Source: Rhynchosporium graminicola
Lineage: Eukaryota; Ascomycota; Leotiomycetes; Helotiales; Ploettnerulaceae
Reading direction: 5' to 3'
DNA: 64,000 nucleotides
Assembly (NCBI GenBank): GCA_900074885.1
Contig: FJUW01000057.1
Location: 108,939-172,938 of the forward strand
Shown: piece after piece, positions 12,645 through 23,326 of the stretch
Position numbering within the stretch: position 1 is the stretch's first letter
Layout: every line of letters starts with the position of its first letter
Program-made: the position numbers and the translations under genes
Notes under the pieces: generated by a model
The model's database searches: none
Told to the model about the DNA's origin: nothing
The model's input: the letters and a program-made list of their open reading frames with translations, nothing else

Positions 12645-13700
12645 ATGCCTCGACTTGAATTATAGCTTCAAATGCGTGCGCGTATCGTTGAGTTATCTTC
12701 TGAGCACTGGTCAGCCCCTCGAATTCATCGAAAATACCCTGAAATACCTCTTTCAACTATCCGATCTACACTTAAGAATTACCCTTTTAGTACGACTGAT
12801 TTCACGTCAAAACCACGAACTGGAAGGCCTCGAGCCTTAACTGAAGAATAACGCGATCATATATATAATATTATAAATCATTCGAACTCTTATATTAAGA
12901 TACGCGACTTATTACGAGAAGTAAACGACGATTATAAGAAGCGGTATATATAGAGCCTTCTTCGCTCGATAGATAAGAAGAAGTAGCTATAAAAGAAGAG
13001 ACCTTTTATTACCTTAGTATACGCAGAAGCTCGTCTCGAGTGGGCAATCCGGCATTAGGCATATACCCTTAACGATTAGATAAAGGTCTCGTGGTCTGAT
13101 GAGTGTATAGTTGAACGAGGAGTAGGAATAAAGCCGATTTAGACCTTTACTCGCCCTCGAGATCAATGCTACGAAGCAGATATATAACCGGTTCGGTGCT
13201 CAGGGAAAGGAGTAAAGAAGATGCTCTGGGCTGCTTTTAGCTATAATAGAAGGACAGGTTTAATACCTCTCGATGGAGATCCTCTTACTGCTCGTGGAGG
13301 GGTTACTTTATAGGTTATACGGAACCTATATGAGGCGTTTCTACTAGATATAATAGTCGAAGGAGGAGAGTTTATGCATAACGGCGCAGGTCCACACCAA
13401 GGGAATATTATTAAAGAGATACTTCGGGAAATAAATATTCGAGTTATGAGCTGGCCTCTGTACTCTCCTGATTTAAATCCGATCGAAAACCTCTAAGCTT
13501 TAATGAAAGCAGAGCTTTATCGACTACACCCTGAGCTCGAGCATGCTCCTGATACTGACGATACACTTGATACTTTAGTATAAGAGGCGTAAGAAGCGTA
13601 GCACGCAATTGATAATAGAATTTTATATAGATTAGCTACTACTATAGACCATCGAGTACAATCTGTAATTGAGGCTAAAGGGTAGTATATAAAATACTAG
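12645..13700 (+). pseudogene. RIP-inactivated Tc1-type (DD34E) transposase
   Basis: A single frame of 352 codons can be followed from ATG 12645 to a terminal TAG at 13698-13700 without any frameshift, but it is broken by more than a dozen internal TAA/TAG codons. Recognisable parts in order are the linker motif RTGRPRALTEE (AT-hook-like GRPR), the first catalytic site WSDE (Asp at codon 152, 13098-13100), then MHNGAGPH at 13374-13397, and SPDLNPIEN with the catalytic Glu at codon 281. The second catalytic Asp is replaced by Asn (AAC, codon 246); its spacing of 34 residues to Glu281 fits DD34E. The codon after PIENL, normally Trp in this family, is TAA (13494-13496). Loss by transitions only, with no indels, is typical of RIP. 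Confidence 0.93.
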
Positions 13701-13741
13701 AATATTACTTATTTACCTTGAAAAGCGGCATGTAAACAACT

Positions 13742-13805
13742 TCCTAATCGGGTAAGTCGCCCTTGGCTACAAGGGGGGGGTGCGAAGACTTTTTGCACCC
13801 TACTG
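13742..13805. repeat. Right terminal inverted repeat of the Tc1 element
   Basis: 64 bp, the reverse complement of the left repeat apart from one missing base in the G/C homopolymer. Confidence 0.95.
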
Positions 13806-13807
13806 TA

Positions 13808-16529
13808 GGTAAGTACCTACCCGATGCAGGTCCGAATTATCGACTTCCGATTTAGGTGAGGAGGCACAAAGCTCATAAGGGCGAGTCGATGGATCCGGTG
13901 TTGATTCCAGGATAATCGGCTCTATTTCATTTCAGGCTGTATACATTAAACGTAGGTTCGATATCCGTGCACACTTCACCCTCTGTGTGCCGAGTAGAAC
14001 ATCACACGATTCGGCTCTCAAGAAGAACATTCCGTATTTTATTCAACTAGTTTAGGGAAAACTATATCTTGACCCATGCCGAACTTGTCCTTTTCAAATC
14101 AATATAATAACAGTCGTAGGGCACTGTTTCTCATGAGGTTTATGCACGCGTGGAAAATACATTTATTCGGCCATATACGAGATATCCATAAGTTCAGCCT
14201 TCCGGCTTCCGGATCGCCGATCTGGACCGAGATTAGAAATGGGCTATGAGTTTTAATGTACGAGAGGAGATAAGGGGTAAAGAGAGACAAACTCTGCCAT
14301 GGGACTTTTCTTACTCTTACCTTACCTCAAAACCTGGCATCATCACGAGCACGAACAATACCTTCGCCAAACGAACCTCGTGCTCGTCATCTCGTCCAAG
14401 ACGTTGTCCATGAATGGCGTGGTGTGACCCCACAGTCTCCTCGAATGAATGTCCCGAACTCTCTTTACCTGAATTCTCTCAATCCAAAATCTCCTAACCT
14501 GAAGTTGTTTTAAATGAAATTGCGACAAATTAGGCTTACAAGCAAACTCACTACACGAAGCCAGGCTTCCCGGCCCATGGTAAGTGACTCCTACGAGTAC
14601 AGCGTGTTGAGACCGGTATCCACCCTGCGCACGGGGCTAACTGTGTTGTGAAAGCTCCATCCTCGCCTAGTTAATCTCATACTATCCCACCGGTATAGAG
14701 ATTTCCAAGGATAAAAATGGCCAAAGCCCTGCTTCTTAAGCGCTGAATGGTTCAAGGCCCTAGTAGAGCTTCGAGCACGAGCCAGAATCTGATCTTTTAA
14801 AATAAATAGCAGGGGTAGCTATAGAAGGTTTGGAAGGCATGCAAAGCCCTGCTTGCAGTGAGAAGAAGCTACCTTATTGGATTCACCCCCCAAGAAGCTA
14901 CCCACACGAGGCCCCATTTTCATCCTTGGGAACCTCTATAGCGGGGGGAATAGTAGCGAGGCTTCTTTTTGAGGCATATTTACCCCCAACTCAACATACT
15001 ATAGGAGTTAGGGCAAATACGGAAATGGAAGCCGATGAGAAAGCTAGATCACCAATCCCCCATTTTTGACTGCTCCTTCAGGCACTCTGGCGTCCTCGCC
15101 AAGCGCTTTCTGACCCCGTCCGCATCAGTCAATCGGCGGGTTCAAATTGAGTTGACAGTAGCGCGAGTCCAGTGTTCTTGGCTACTTCTTGGTTTTATGG
15201 AGAGGCAGGAAGTCGCCGAGGTTCTTGGAAGCATGTTTGTATTGGCTACGTGGGCTAGCAGTGCTCCCTTGTCCCGTTTGCTCTCGACTTGATTTTCCGT
15301 GGTTATAAAATTGTTTCACTACCGTATTTGAAATTGGAAGTTTTTTCTGTCTTGCAAAACTGTGTTTCTCCTTTTACATAATAACTTAAGCAATGCGGCG
15401 CACGATAAGGTTATTTGATGCAACAGCGATAACCCGATCTGCTTCAGTCGAGCTACGAGCACCCATGTTCGTGTCGTCTCATCTAAAAGAACTCCGTCTT
15501 TTGCTCTACCAAGCTCTCCAGTTAACTCTATGTCCCCCCCAATACTCCATACCCAAGCCTTGGTCAAGCTCAAGGCTAAACAAGTAAATGTTTCTTTAAT
15601 CAAAGAAGGAATAAGAGGATGAGAGGTCATCAGCCTAGATGTCTAAGCCCCCGCCCATGTGCTGGGCATGGAAGTCGCTTCGGGATAGAGTATTAGTGGA
15701 TTTGTGAAAATCCGATTGTGGTTGCGTGAGACGAGATGCATGTGAGTTAATTTGATTAAATATTTCTAGATCCTGTTTCTGCTTGCAATGCTATTGTTCT
15801 GCACCATCAATGCAAAAGTGGAAATAATTATTCACAGCAAAAACACAGCGAAGCAGCGGGCAGGCTCAGTCTTGTTTGACCTCGAACCCACATAAGGAGG
15901 AGGCGTGATGGGAGCTGCCAAGCATCAGCCAAGCCCGCGAGCATTTAACTCTATTCGTCGTCTTGTCTCCCAGAGACCGGGGCTGGAGCTAGGAGTCTTG
16001 GTAGTCATGGACATCTCCGTCTTTGCACAGAATGGCATCATCCGAAATGATCCTCAATAGATCGATTGACTTTTCCAGTGCAAAACTCTCCATGCACCCC
16101 CAACTGTCATATATTACACCTTTCCTACTGGTTGCGTTACGGGGAATCAGTTTTTCTTTTTTTTAGAGTTGGAAACGAGCAATAAAAGACGAACACAGAT
16201 AATTACAAGGACTCTTATCATGCACCTGCTTGATACACTCATTCTGCCTAGCCAAGCGCCAATCTCTCGGCGTTCACGGGATGAGAGTAAGGTTTTATGG
16301 TTAATCTTGCACTTTCGACGAATGAAAATACTCAGATCAAATCAACCACACACATTAATCATCATTACCTGATTCCACGACCGAGTCATCTGGGACACAA
16401 GCTCTTCCGTCCATACCACGAGATGAGAGGACACATACACATTTACTCCGTTAAGTTCGTGTAAAGCGGCCGATTGGATAAATGGCAATTAGGCTGACAG
16501 CCGCTCAAGCTTTTGAGTCACCGAGGATT
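13808..16529. other. No gene supported
   Basis: Open frames are short and mostly overlap each other on opposite strands. A small hairpin with arms ACGAGCACGA and TCGTGCTCGT lies at about 14345-14386. Two copies of AAAGCCCTGCTT occur near 14732 and 14840. No protein family is recognisable. Confidence 0.45.
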
Positions 16530-17186
16530 TCGGCCAATTGTTTCTCATGCCTAGGGAATAGTAGAACTTTATTTTGCATGGCTCAAACACTAAAGTAGGT
16601 AGGTGGCTGCTTTGTACCAGGCGAAGGCGATGTAAACCGTAGAATTACGCACAACCCGAATGTTCCTGAGATTCAAAATTAAAAATGACCGACCACTAGA
16701 CCTTCTATTATTATAGCAGGAGTACCTATGACTACTGCGCCATTGGTGCTCTACTAGCAGGTAATACTAACCCTTTCGCAGACCTAGGCCTTCACCTCCT
16801 AGATCAGATGAATGAATGTCTAATCCCAGGAGAGAGCTACTTCCCTTCAACGTCGTGATAGATTTAATATTCTGCGAGCCTTGAAAGACGCGTAATCGAG
16901 AGGCGGGGGGCCAGGGCGAGGCGTTATATATAAGGTATACGTGTTCTAGAAGGGAGTATTGACAGCGCGCGCAATAGTCTTCCAGGGACGAGGAAGTCAC
17001 TACCATATAATAAATAGCTCAGTTAATATACTCGCTTCGATTTGGGAATAACTTCACTTGCCCGGATTATTGCTACTCCCTCCCTACCAACATTGCACAG
17101 CATAAAGCAGCCACCTGTTTTAATGTTTGAGCCATGCAAAAATAAGGTTCCACTAGTTCCGAGGCATTGGAAACAATCGACCGAAC
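16530..17186. mobile_element. Inverted-repeat element with diverged about 80-bp ends
   Basis: Left end 16530-16613 and right end 17101-17186 pair in inverted orientation. Shared segments are TTCGG, ATTGTTTC, ATGCCT, TTTGCATGGCTCAAACA and AGGTGGCTGCTTT. Identity is about 75-80 percent with small gaps, so it is older than the other inverted-repeat elements. The interior of about 490 bp has no recognisable transposase. I see no convincing target duplication. It could be a decayed MITE or a deletion derivative of a DNA transposon. Confidence 0.6.
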
Positions 17187-20100
17187 ATTTCAAGTTTTCG
17201 ATAGTGTGCTACTGGAGGTGTGGGTGGACTCGTAGGCTACAGCAGGACTAAACCTTAACCTTAACTCTACTCTCACGTCATGTTTCGTCTGGACTCCGAC
17301 CATGTTACGGCAGAACTCTGTACACGAGCTCTAAAGTTCAGACAAACTGACTTTACTACCCGCCCCTGAATTATTTGAAAGCGGAGAGTAATCTGCGCCA
17401 GGGCTTCTGGCCAATCCGGGCAAAAAAATCTGCCAGAGAGTGGATCGATCCCAAAGTCTCCAACTGTGAAAAATCTTAGGGAGTGGAGGGCTGTAATCTT
17501 TACAGGGAATGGCCGCATCACTGCCCCCTGGCTCGCTGCTCTAAATTATAGTTGCTCAGGATTACTGAAGCATATATACTAGTTACATTGCAGAATCTGC
17601 TTCATCTTACTGGCTATTTGAGACTTTTTAAATCCTAACAAACCCTAAATCAGCCCTGATAAGCCACGAAAACTCTTCACAGCCAATAATCGTACTAAAT
17701 TTGAAAAGGTTCACATGGTACTGGAGAGATGCAATCTGCGACACCCCCGCCTCGACTGCATTTTTTAAAGTTGTGATTTAATTCGACTCTGATCCTTAAT
17801 TATGAGCCTGAAGTCAGATGTGATGAGAGGACTTAAAAACTTTCCGAGTGTTCCGCTCGAGTGCTCCACACGAGACTTCCCCGCCTCCGCCTTGAAAGAA
17901 GGAGTCGAGATAAATTAGTCAGCGAAAGAAAACTCTCTGTCTGTAACGCAATATTCGTCTCATCGAGATGGGGCGGCAAAAGTAATTACACGCTCGCTCG
18001 GCGTTATTATTGTGCTGTCTACTTTTTAGCCGTTACGAGATCGAGCAGCTCACATCATCACTCACCCCCGAACCACCCCAAAGGCCCCAATGGTCTCTCC
18101 TCTATTTCACATCTCATTACATTTATTCATTGCTAGGTCACTTCGTAGTATCACTAACTCTGTTCTGCCTTCCCTTTACTTCTACGAGTGAAGTTCCTCT
18201 GGCCCTGCAATTGAAGGCCAATGGATTATATCGGGGAAACCCTGGCTCGGCATTTCTCAGTGTCCGGAGCCGTGTCCCATCCGCGGAAAAAGAAAACCCG
18301 GAAGGGGCAAGGGTTGGCGGGATCGACACACACCTAAAAAACATGCTTAAAACCTTGATTTTCTGACACCGTGTCGCTAAGGCGCCAAGGTAAGCCACGT
18401 CTTCTAGGTCTGGATTGGCGAGAGAGCTTGGATTTGTTGGGCCTAGTGCGATGGAGAGCTGGCGTGGCCTTGGTTGATGGATGCGCATGATCATGATGGG
18501 ATGAATTGAAGAAGAGTTTATTGATCATGGAGATGGTGAAATTGATGGATGTGCTTAATAAGAGATTAAAAGGATAACCGGAGACACTTCCTGCGATGAA
18601 ATGTGTTATAAAGCTAGCAGGGGCCTAGGAGACTTTTGCTATGAATAGTGCTTGAGGGGAAGCTGGGGACATCTGGACATTTTAAGATTTCCAGTCAAGT
18701 ACCCTAGCCCCTGCTAGCTGCTTGACAACACTTGACCGCTATACTTTAACTTTATAGGCATGTAGATTTACGGTGTAACAGGTTGAGTTGGGACATTGGT
18801 CGTAAAGGTCTCTCTGCTTGACTTAATATCGGTTGTAATGCCTGGATTTATCGTGTTGTTCTTGAGGAAGGTAACGTGCTCAAAAAATGTGCTGTCCGTG
18901 AATGGAGGGAGTGATGACATTCGTTCGCTGGCTTGTTTCATCACAGAGTCATCCAGTGGATGATACCGTATTAATTCAATTACGATATTCAACGCTAGTA
19001 ATTTAGCCACGATTTCTGAATTTTCACATCAGCAGGACAGCAACTTAAGGTCACCTGCGTAAGGCGAATGTCAACAGAGTTTCAATCATTTCGAAGCTTA
19101 AGATAATGCTTTCTCGAAGTAAGAGCTTACTGCTTGGTGGTAAGGGTGAATACATAGTAAACCTCTACCCTGCAGAGTGGTTCTAGTAGATTCTCGCCCA
19201 TAATTAGACCGATTCTGATGAAACGATTGGGTGTTGGCCCTTGGCGAGGCTGCCAGTGATAAAGACAGGGGGGGGGGTTTATTTTCCCTACCTCCCAAGT
19301 ACAATAAATATACCATTGCCTTGGGAATCAGGATATACGTTATCCCCCTGTTTTTGCACTTTACAGTAAAAAACTTTCTAATATTATGAAGTCCTCTTTA
19401 CTAAAGTGGTAGCTCCGAGTATCTTACTTGATTTAATACAGTATAGTTCTACTGTTCGTTACACGACAGAAATTGCGACTCTTAGGAAGACCTTCAGGCA
19501 AAAGCAGGTAATCTTACCACTTTAATGAGAAGTCAAGATGGACGACGATCTGAATGTCATTTACTTCGTAAAGCGGTGTAATAAGAATAATTACATGCTT
19601 AATGACAAAAAGTCTCATGCCCTTCAAATCTTTCACTGTTTCGGGAGCCGAGCTTGGGGCATCGAGTTTGCCCTGAAGCCGAAGAGATGCTTTCGACAGA
19701 AGAATGCTTATCGTCGACCAGTATTGATCCTGACCAACGTGTTACATTGCTGCTGCATCATCACTTCTGATAGTTGTTGGCAACCTTAGACCAAGGCATA
19801 CTTCCGTGATTGTAATGTAAAGAGGGACACCTATACCGAAGTAAATGATTATGCACCTTGTACAATACAGCCGACATACACGCAGCCCTACAAATGCTGG
19901 CCTTACTAGAAATTACCTCTGAAGCGACCTCCCTGGACATGGTACGAAAGTACCGTAACAGGCAATCAAAATAGACGCGGACCCCAAGGCGTTCTTCAGC
20001 GGGGATCCAATTCCAACTTCGGGATACGCATACCGTACCTGAGTCCAACATGCAAGATTGCAGCGTTTCTAAAGTACTTGTCCATTCATCTGATCCATCC

Positions 20101-21898
20101 AATGATTGTATCGCCTCGTCCAGCTGAACCTACGGTAAAAGTATCTTGGTGTCGCATTTAGTCAGTCCTATCATGTTCTCAGGGTTCTGCAGCGCTGCTC
20201 ACTCTATGCTGTGCTCTGGCCTGCCCGCCATGCCATGCTCTACCAAGGATGCTTCCATCTTACCAACGTCCATGTAGAATCACATACCCGATTCAGCTTA
20301 CTTCCTTTGATCCTCTATTAGCGTGCTCTTAGCGTACGGTGGTGATACCCCAGCGATTGTCTAGACCCCTGGTACCCTGGCCAAGCAAAACCTAATCTAA
20401 GATGATTTGGGCCAATCCATTTGAATCCGGAAAGGTTCGTTGCCAACTCGAGGCAGGGCAGGGCAGGGTAGTGACGTGGAGACCGAACGGCTTTTATTCT
20501 TGACGGTATTAAACTACTTAGCGGGAAAGCAGTAATGCAGAGCAAGAAAGGCAGATTTGCGTGTTAGCTAATGTGGACTGGACACTTCTTAGCGTAGCTG
20601 TTCAGGACTTGATATACAGCTGGCTTCCACTCCTGTGGTTGTCAAGCAAAGGCGCGAAGAGACATTTGAACGACGAGCACAACTACGCACGAAAGGCTTG
20701 CGATAAAGCAAGGCGTCCAGCATTACTATACCCACAACAGGACCGCAAGACCGAACAGTCGACATATGAGATTCTGTCACAACGATCCATACATCAGACA
20801 GTCTGAGGAGGATTCCATATCCTCTGTTCAAACAGACACACAGACACGAGTGAGGATATTCAAGTCCAGCTTCCAATCACAATCACAGTCACAGTCACAA
20901 TCACAAATCTAGAAATTTGGAGATCCCGTGACCCGTCTCCACTTCACTAATCGGCCGAAGATTCCCCGGACTTCCGCCGATCTTTCAATTTGCAGTTTCT
21001 TGCGAAGCTCGCGCTCGCAACTCCCGGATCGGCATTCAAGCATTCCTCAATCAAACTCCGGATATCTTCATTTTGTACCCGGACTGGACTTGTACTTGCT
21101 TAGTACCTTCCCGTCCCAAGTCATACACAAAGGTACGTGACTATGCTTACTCATCCTTGTCTTTTTTTGAATTTTTTTTGTTATGGGCTAGATTTCATTT
21201 CATGATCATTTCATTATTACCTACCAAACCCTTGGACGTACGATAGCAATAGGCAACGGCTTCTCGCTGTATCAGGTCCGCCTGGGTAGAGCCTTTTGCC
21301 TTTGGCCTGCAGCTCCGGCTCCTACTCCTCCCATCTCCTCCGCCCCAAGTGGCAGGAGTACGCGCATTCCTACTGTGGAAGATAGAAGCTTAGTTTTAAG
21401 CTTCTGTCACCTCGTGCTTCATCACACCTCGTCTGTCTCACATTCCGCGTCGAGTTCCCCTTTTTATGGGTCAGTCGATACAATACCTAAATATCAGAGG
21501 CCGGCCTGCAAAGTGGGACGATCTCGTTTGCTGACTTTCATCTGAAGCATTTGAAGCGACGAGCCCACTCGCGCGAAACGTTTCACCATTCACGATCCCC
21601 GATCTTCCAAGTCCAAACGGTGTTAAGCGGCCATTTCGAACCTGCCACTGAAGCTTCCTCTTACTACCAAGGCCGCGTCGACTTGCTGGATCTGCAGGAG
21701 GCGTAATTCTAAAGATAGAGATATCTTGGCTCGATAGTCTCCACTTGGACACACTATCCATCGTCCTAAGCTTCCACCGAGGGGCATAGGGATGCGCTGA
21801 GGTTTTAGGATAGCTTTCCTTGACTTCGATAATACAGAAGCAAAGCTCAAATACATATACGTACATCCAATTGAGTGCAACAGACATCTATAGACAAT
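17187..21898. other. Long spacer, no gene supported
   Basis: About 4.7 kb without a convincing coding region. It contains a small foldback (18613-18718), a run of 9 G at about 19269-19277, an inverted pair TAAAGTGGTA/TACCACTTTA near 19403 and 19514, and a hexamer-like tandem CACAATCACAGT at about 20876-20905. The last kilobase is the likely promoter and 5' leader of the WOPR regulator. Confidence 0.45.
18613..18718. repeat. Small foldback repeat
   Basis: The left arm begins GCTAGCAGGGGCCTAGGAGA. The reverse complement of the right arm reads GCTAGCAGGGGCTAGGGTAC. The arms are about 22 bp around a loop of about 60 bp with no coding content. Confidence 0.6.
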
Positions 21899-23326
21899 AT
21901 GGATACGTACTACGGCCACGTACGGTCCCCTGCGGATGCGATTAAGCTTTTCGAAGCTTGCCGTTTAGGTTTATTACCTCGAGTTCAACGCAGATTGTCA
22001 GAGAAGGAGAGACAGTCCATAAAGTCCGGCTCGGTTTTCGTTTGGGATGAGAGGGAAGCAGGCATGAGGAGGTGGACCGATGGAAAGTCATGGAGTGCAA
22101 GCAGAGTTTCTGGCAGCTTCTTGACATACAGAGAGATGGAAGGTAAGAGAGGAGGTGGACAATTCGTACCTCCGCCAGTTCGCCGATCCAATGAGAAGAC
22201 ACCAGATAGTGCAAGAGGAAGTGATGAGGATCTGGATATGGATGGTGATGGACCGGACGGGTACAGATACAAGCCAGATGGATTGATGAAGCAGTCATTC
22301 AGCATCACTACTTCTTCAGGCCAACACCTACACTTGATCAGCTATTACTCTCGCCCACATCCTGGTGCTCCAGATCTACCTATGCCTACTACAGATCCGC
22401 AACTCCGACACATCATTCCAATCAAAGGCATGTACCCAGAATCAACAGTACATGAGCCTCAAGGACCAGCAGTTACGAGAGCACCAATGCAGCACAGCCC
22501 ATACATGAACCATCAACCAATGCACTCCCCACATCGAGGTCCTCCTCCACCTTATGGCTACCAACCCAATTACTCTTGGCCACCTTCTCCCGCCGGTACA
22601 CCACCCTATTCTCATTACCCAGGACCAATGTACTCTCCCCTCCCCCCACCCGGGCACTCGCCGTTTCAACATCACAATTCACACATGATACCCAATGGAA
22701 TGATGTCTCACCAACAATCAATGTACGACCGACCTCCACCACCTCACTCAGACCCATCCCTTCCACCACATCCTCACGTCTCACGCGGAATGAGTACCGC
22801 CACAGCAGCGAACCTCATACCCAGCTACGCACCCAACCCATCTCCACGCTTAGCTCAAGCCCGTCTGATCGCAGAACAACAAGCACAAATGGCACAACGT
22901 GCTCTGCAATCGCCTTCAATGCTCGACCCGAGACTATCAGCACCAATATCACTTCCACCCGTACAAGTGCGCTCTCCCCCTCGCACTTCAACACCACCGC
23001 AACTCACTCCCAAAACCACACTATCGAACCCCAGTACACCTCCACGTACGGGCGCCGTTTCCCCACCATACAAAGATAAAGAAGCACCTAAAGCCAATGG
23101 ACAAGCGCAGAGTATTCCAAGTATTGTAAACTTGGTACATGCTACGAACTCTGTGTCAGTCATCTCGGACAACAAGAGTAATAGCTCGAGGACTGGTAGC
23201 AAGAGTCCGAAAAATGTAGATGGGAGGGTGACGGCAGGTATACCGCACGATAAGTTGGCTTTCCCCGGGGGTGGTGCCGATGATCAGAGAGCTATCAGGC
23301 TGCTGGACAAAAAATTTATGATCTGA
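21899..23326 (+). CDS. REG1: WOPR-domain transcriptional regulator (WOR1/RYP1/SGE1/REG1 type)
   Basis: Sequence-specific nuclear regulator of the Gti1/Pac2 family. The single-exon frame from ATG 21899 gives 475 residues. The first WOPR lobe covers residues 3-85, with TYYGHVRSPADAIKLFEACR, SGSVFVWDEREAGMRRWTDG and WSASRVSGSFLTYREMEGKR. The WDEREAGMRRWTDG form marks the Wor1/Ryp1/Sge1 branch rather than the Pac2/Gti1 branch. An acidic linker (about 107-120) separates the second lobe (YRYKPDGLMKQSFSI, about 123-137). Residues about 160-390 are Pro/His/Ser/Gln-rich and probably disordered. The C-terminus DDQRAIRLLDKKF is conserved in the subfamily. Related proteins control dimorphism and effector or secondary-metabolite expression (SGE1 in Fusarium, REG1 in Botrytis); that role is inferred for this copy. 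An upstream in-frame GTG is not used as start because the family begins MDTY. Confidence 0.93.
   Translation: MDTYYGHVRSPADAIKLFEACRLGLLPRVQRRLSEKERQSIKSGSVFVWDEREAGMRRWTDGKSWSASRVSGSFLTYREMEGKRGGGQFVPPPVRRSNEKTPDSARGSDEDLDMDGDGPDGYRYKPDGLMKQSFSITTSSGQHLHLISYYSRPHPGAPDLPMPTTDPQLRHIIPIKGMYPESTVHEPQGPAVTRAPMQHSPYMNHQPMHSPHRGPPPPYGYQPNYSWPPSPAGTPPYSHYPGPMYSPLPPPGHSPFQHHNSHMIPNGMMSHQQSMYDRPPPPHSDPSLPPHPHVSRGMSTATAANLIPSYAPNPSPRLAQARLIAEQQAQMAQRALQSPSMLDPRLSAPISLPPVQVRSPPRTSTPPQLTPKTTLSNPSTPPRTGAVSPPYKDKEAPKANGQAQSIPSIVNLVHATNSVSVISDNKSNSSRTGSKSPKNVDGRVTAGIPHDKLAFPGGGADDQRAIRLLDKKFMI

Larger units (their letters stand above)
12513..13805 (+). mobile_element. Complete but dead Tc1/mariner-type transposon (1293 bp)
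   Basis: The element is bounded by long terminal inverted repeats that begin CAGTAGGGTGCAAAAAGTCT and pair almost perfectly for about 65 bp. The ends differ only by one C in a homopolymer (9 on the left, 8 on the right). It is flanked on both sides by TA (12511-12512 and 13806-13807), the Tc1/mariner target duplication. The interior is a single transposase frame full of stops (see the pseudogene entry). It cannot move by itself, but the intact ends could in principle be recognised by a transposase encoded elsewhere; that is inference. Confidence 0.95.

Noticed and set aside
22442..23202. Several open frames on both strands within the WOPR gene
   Set aside because: They arise from the Pro/Ser-rich low-complexity tail and have no independent support.
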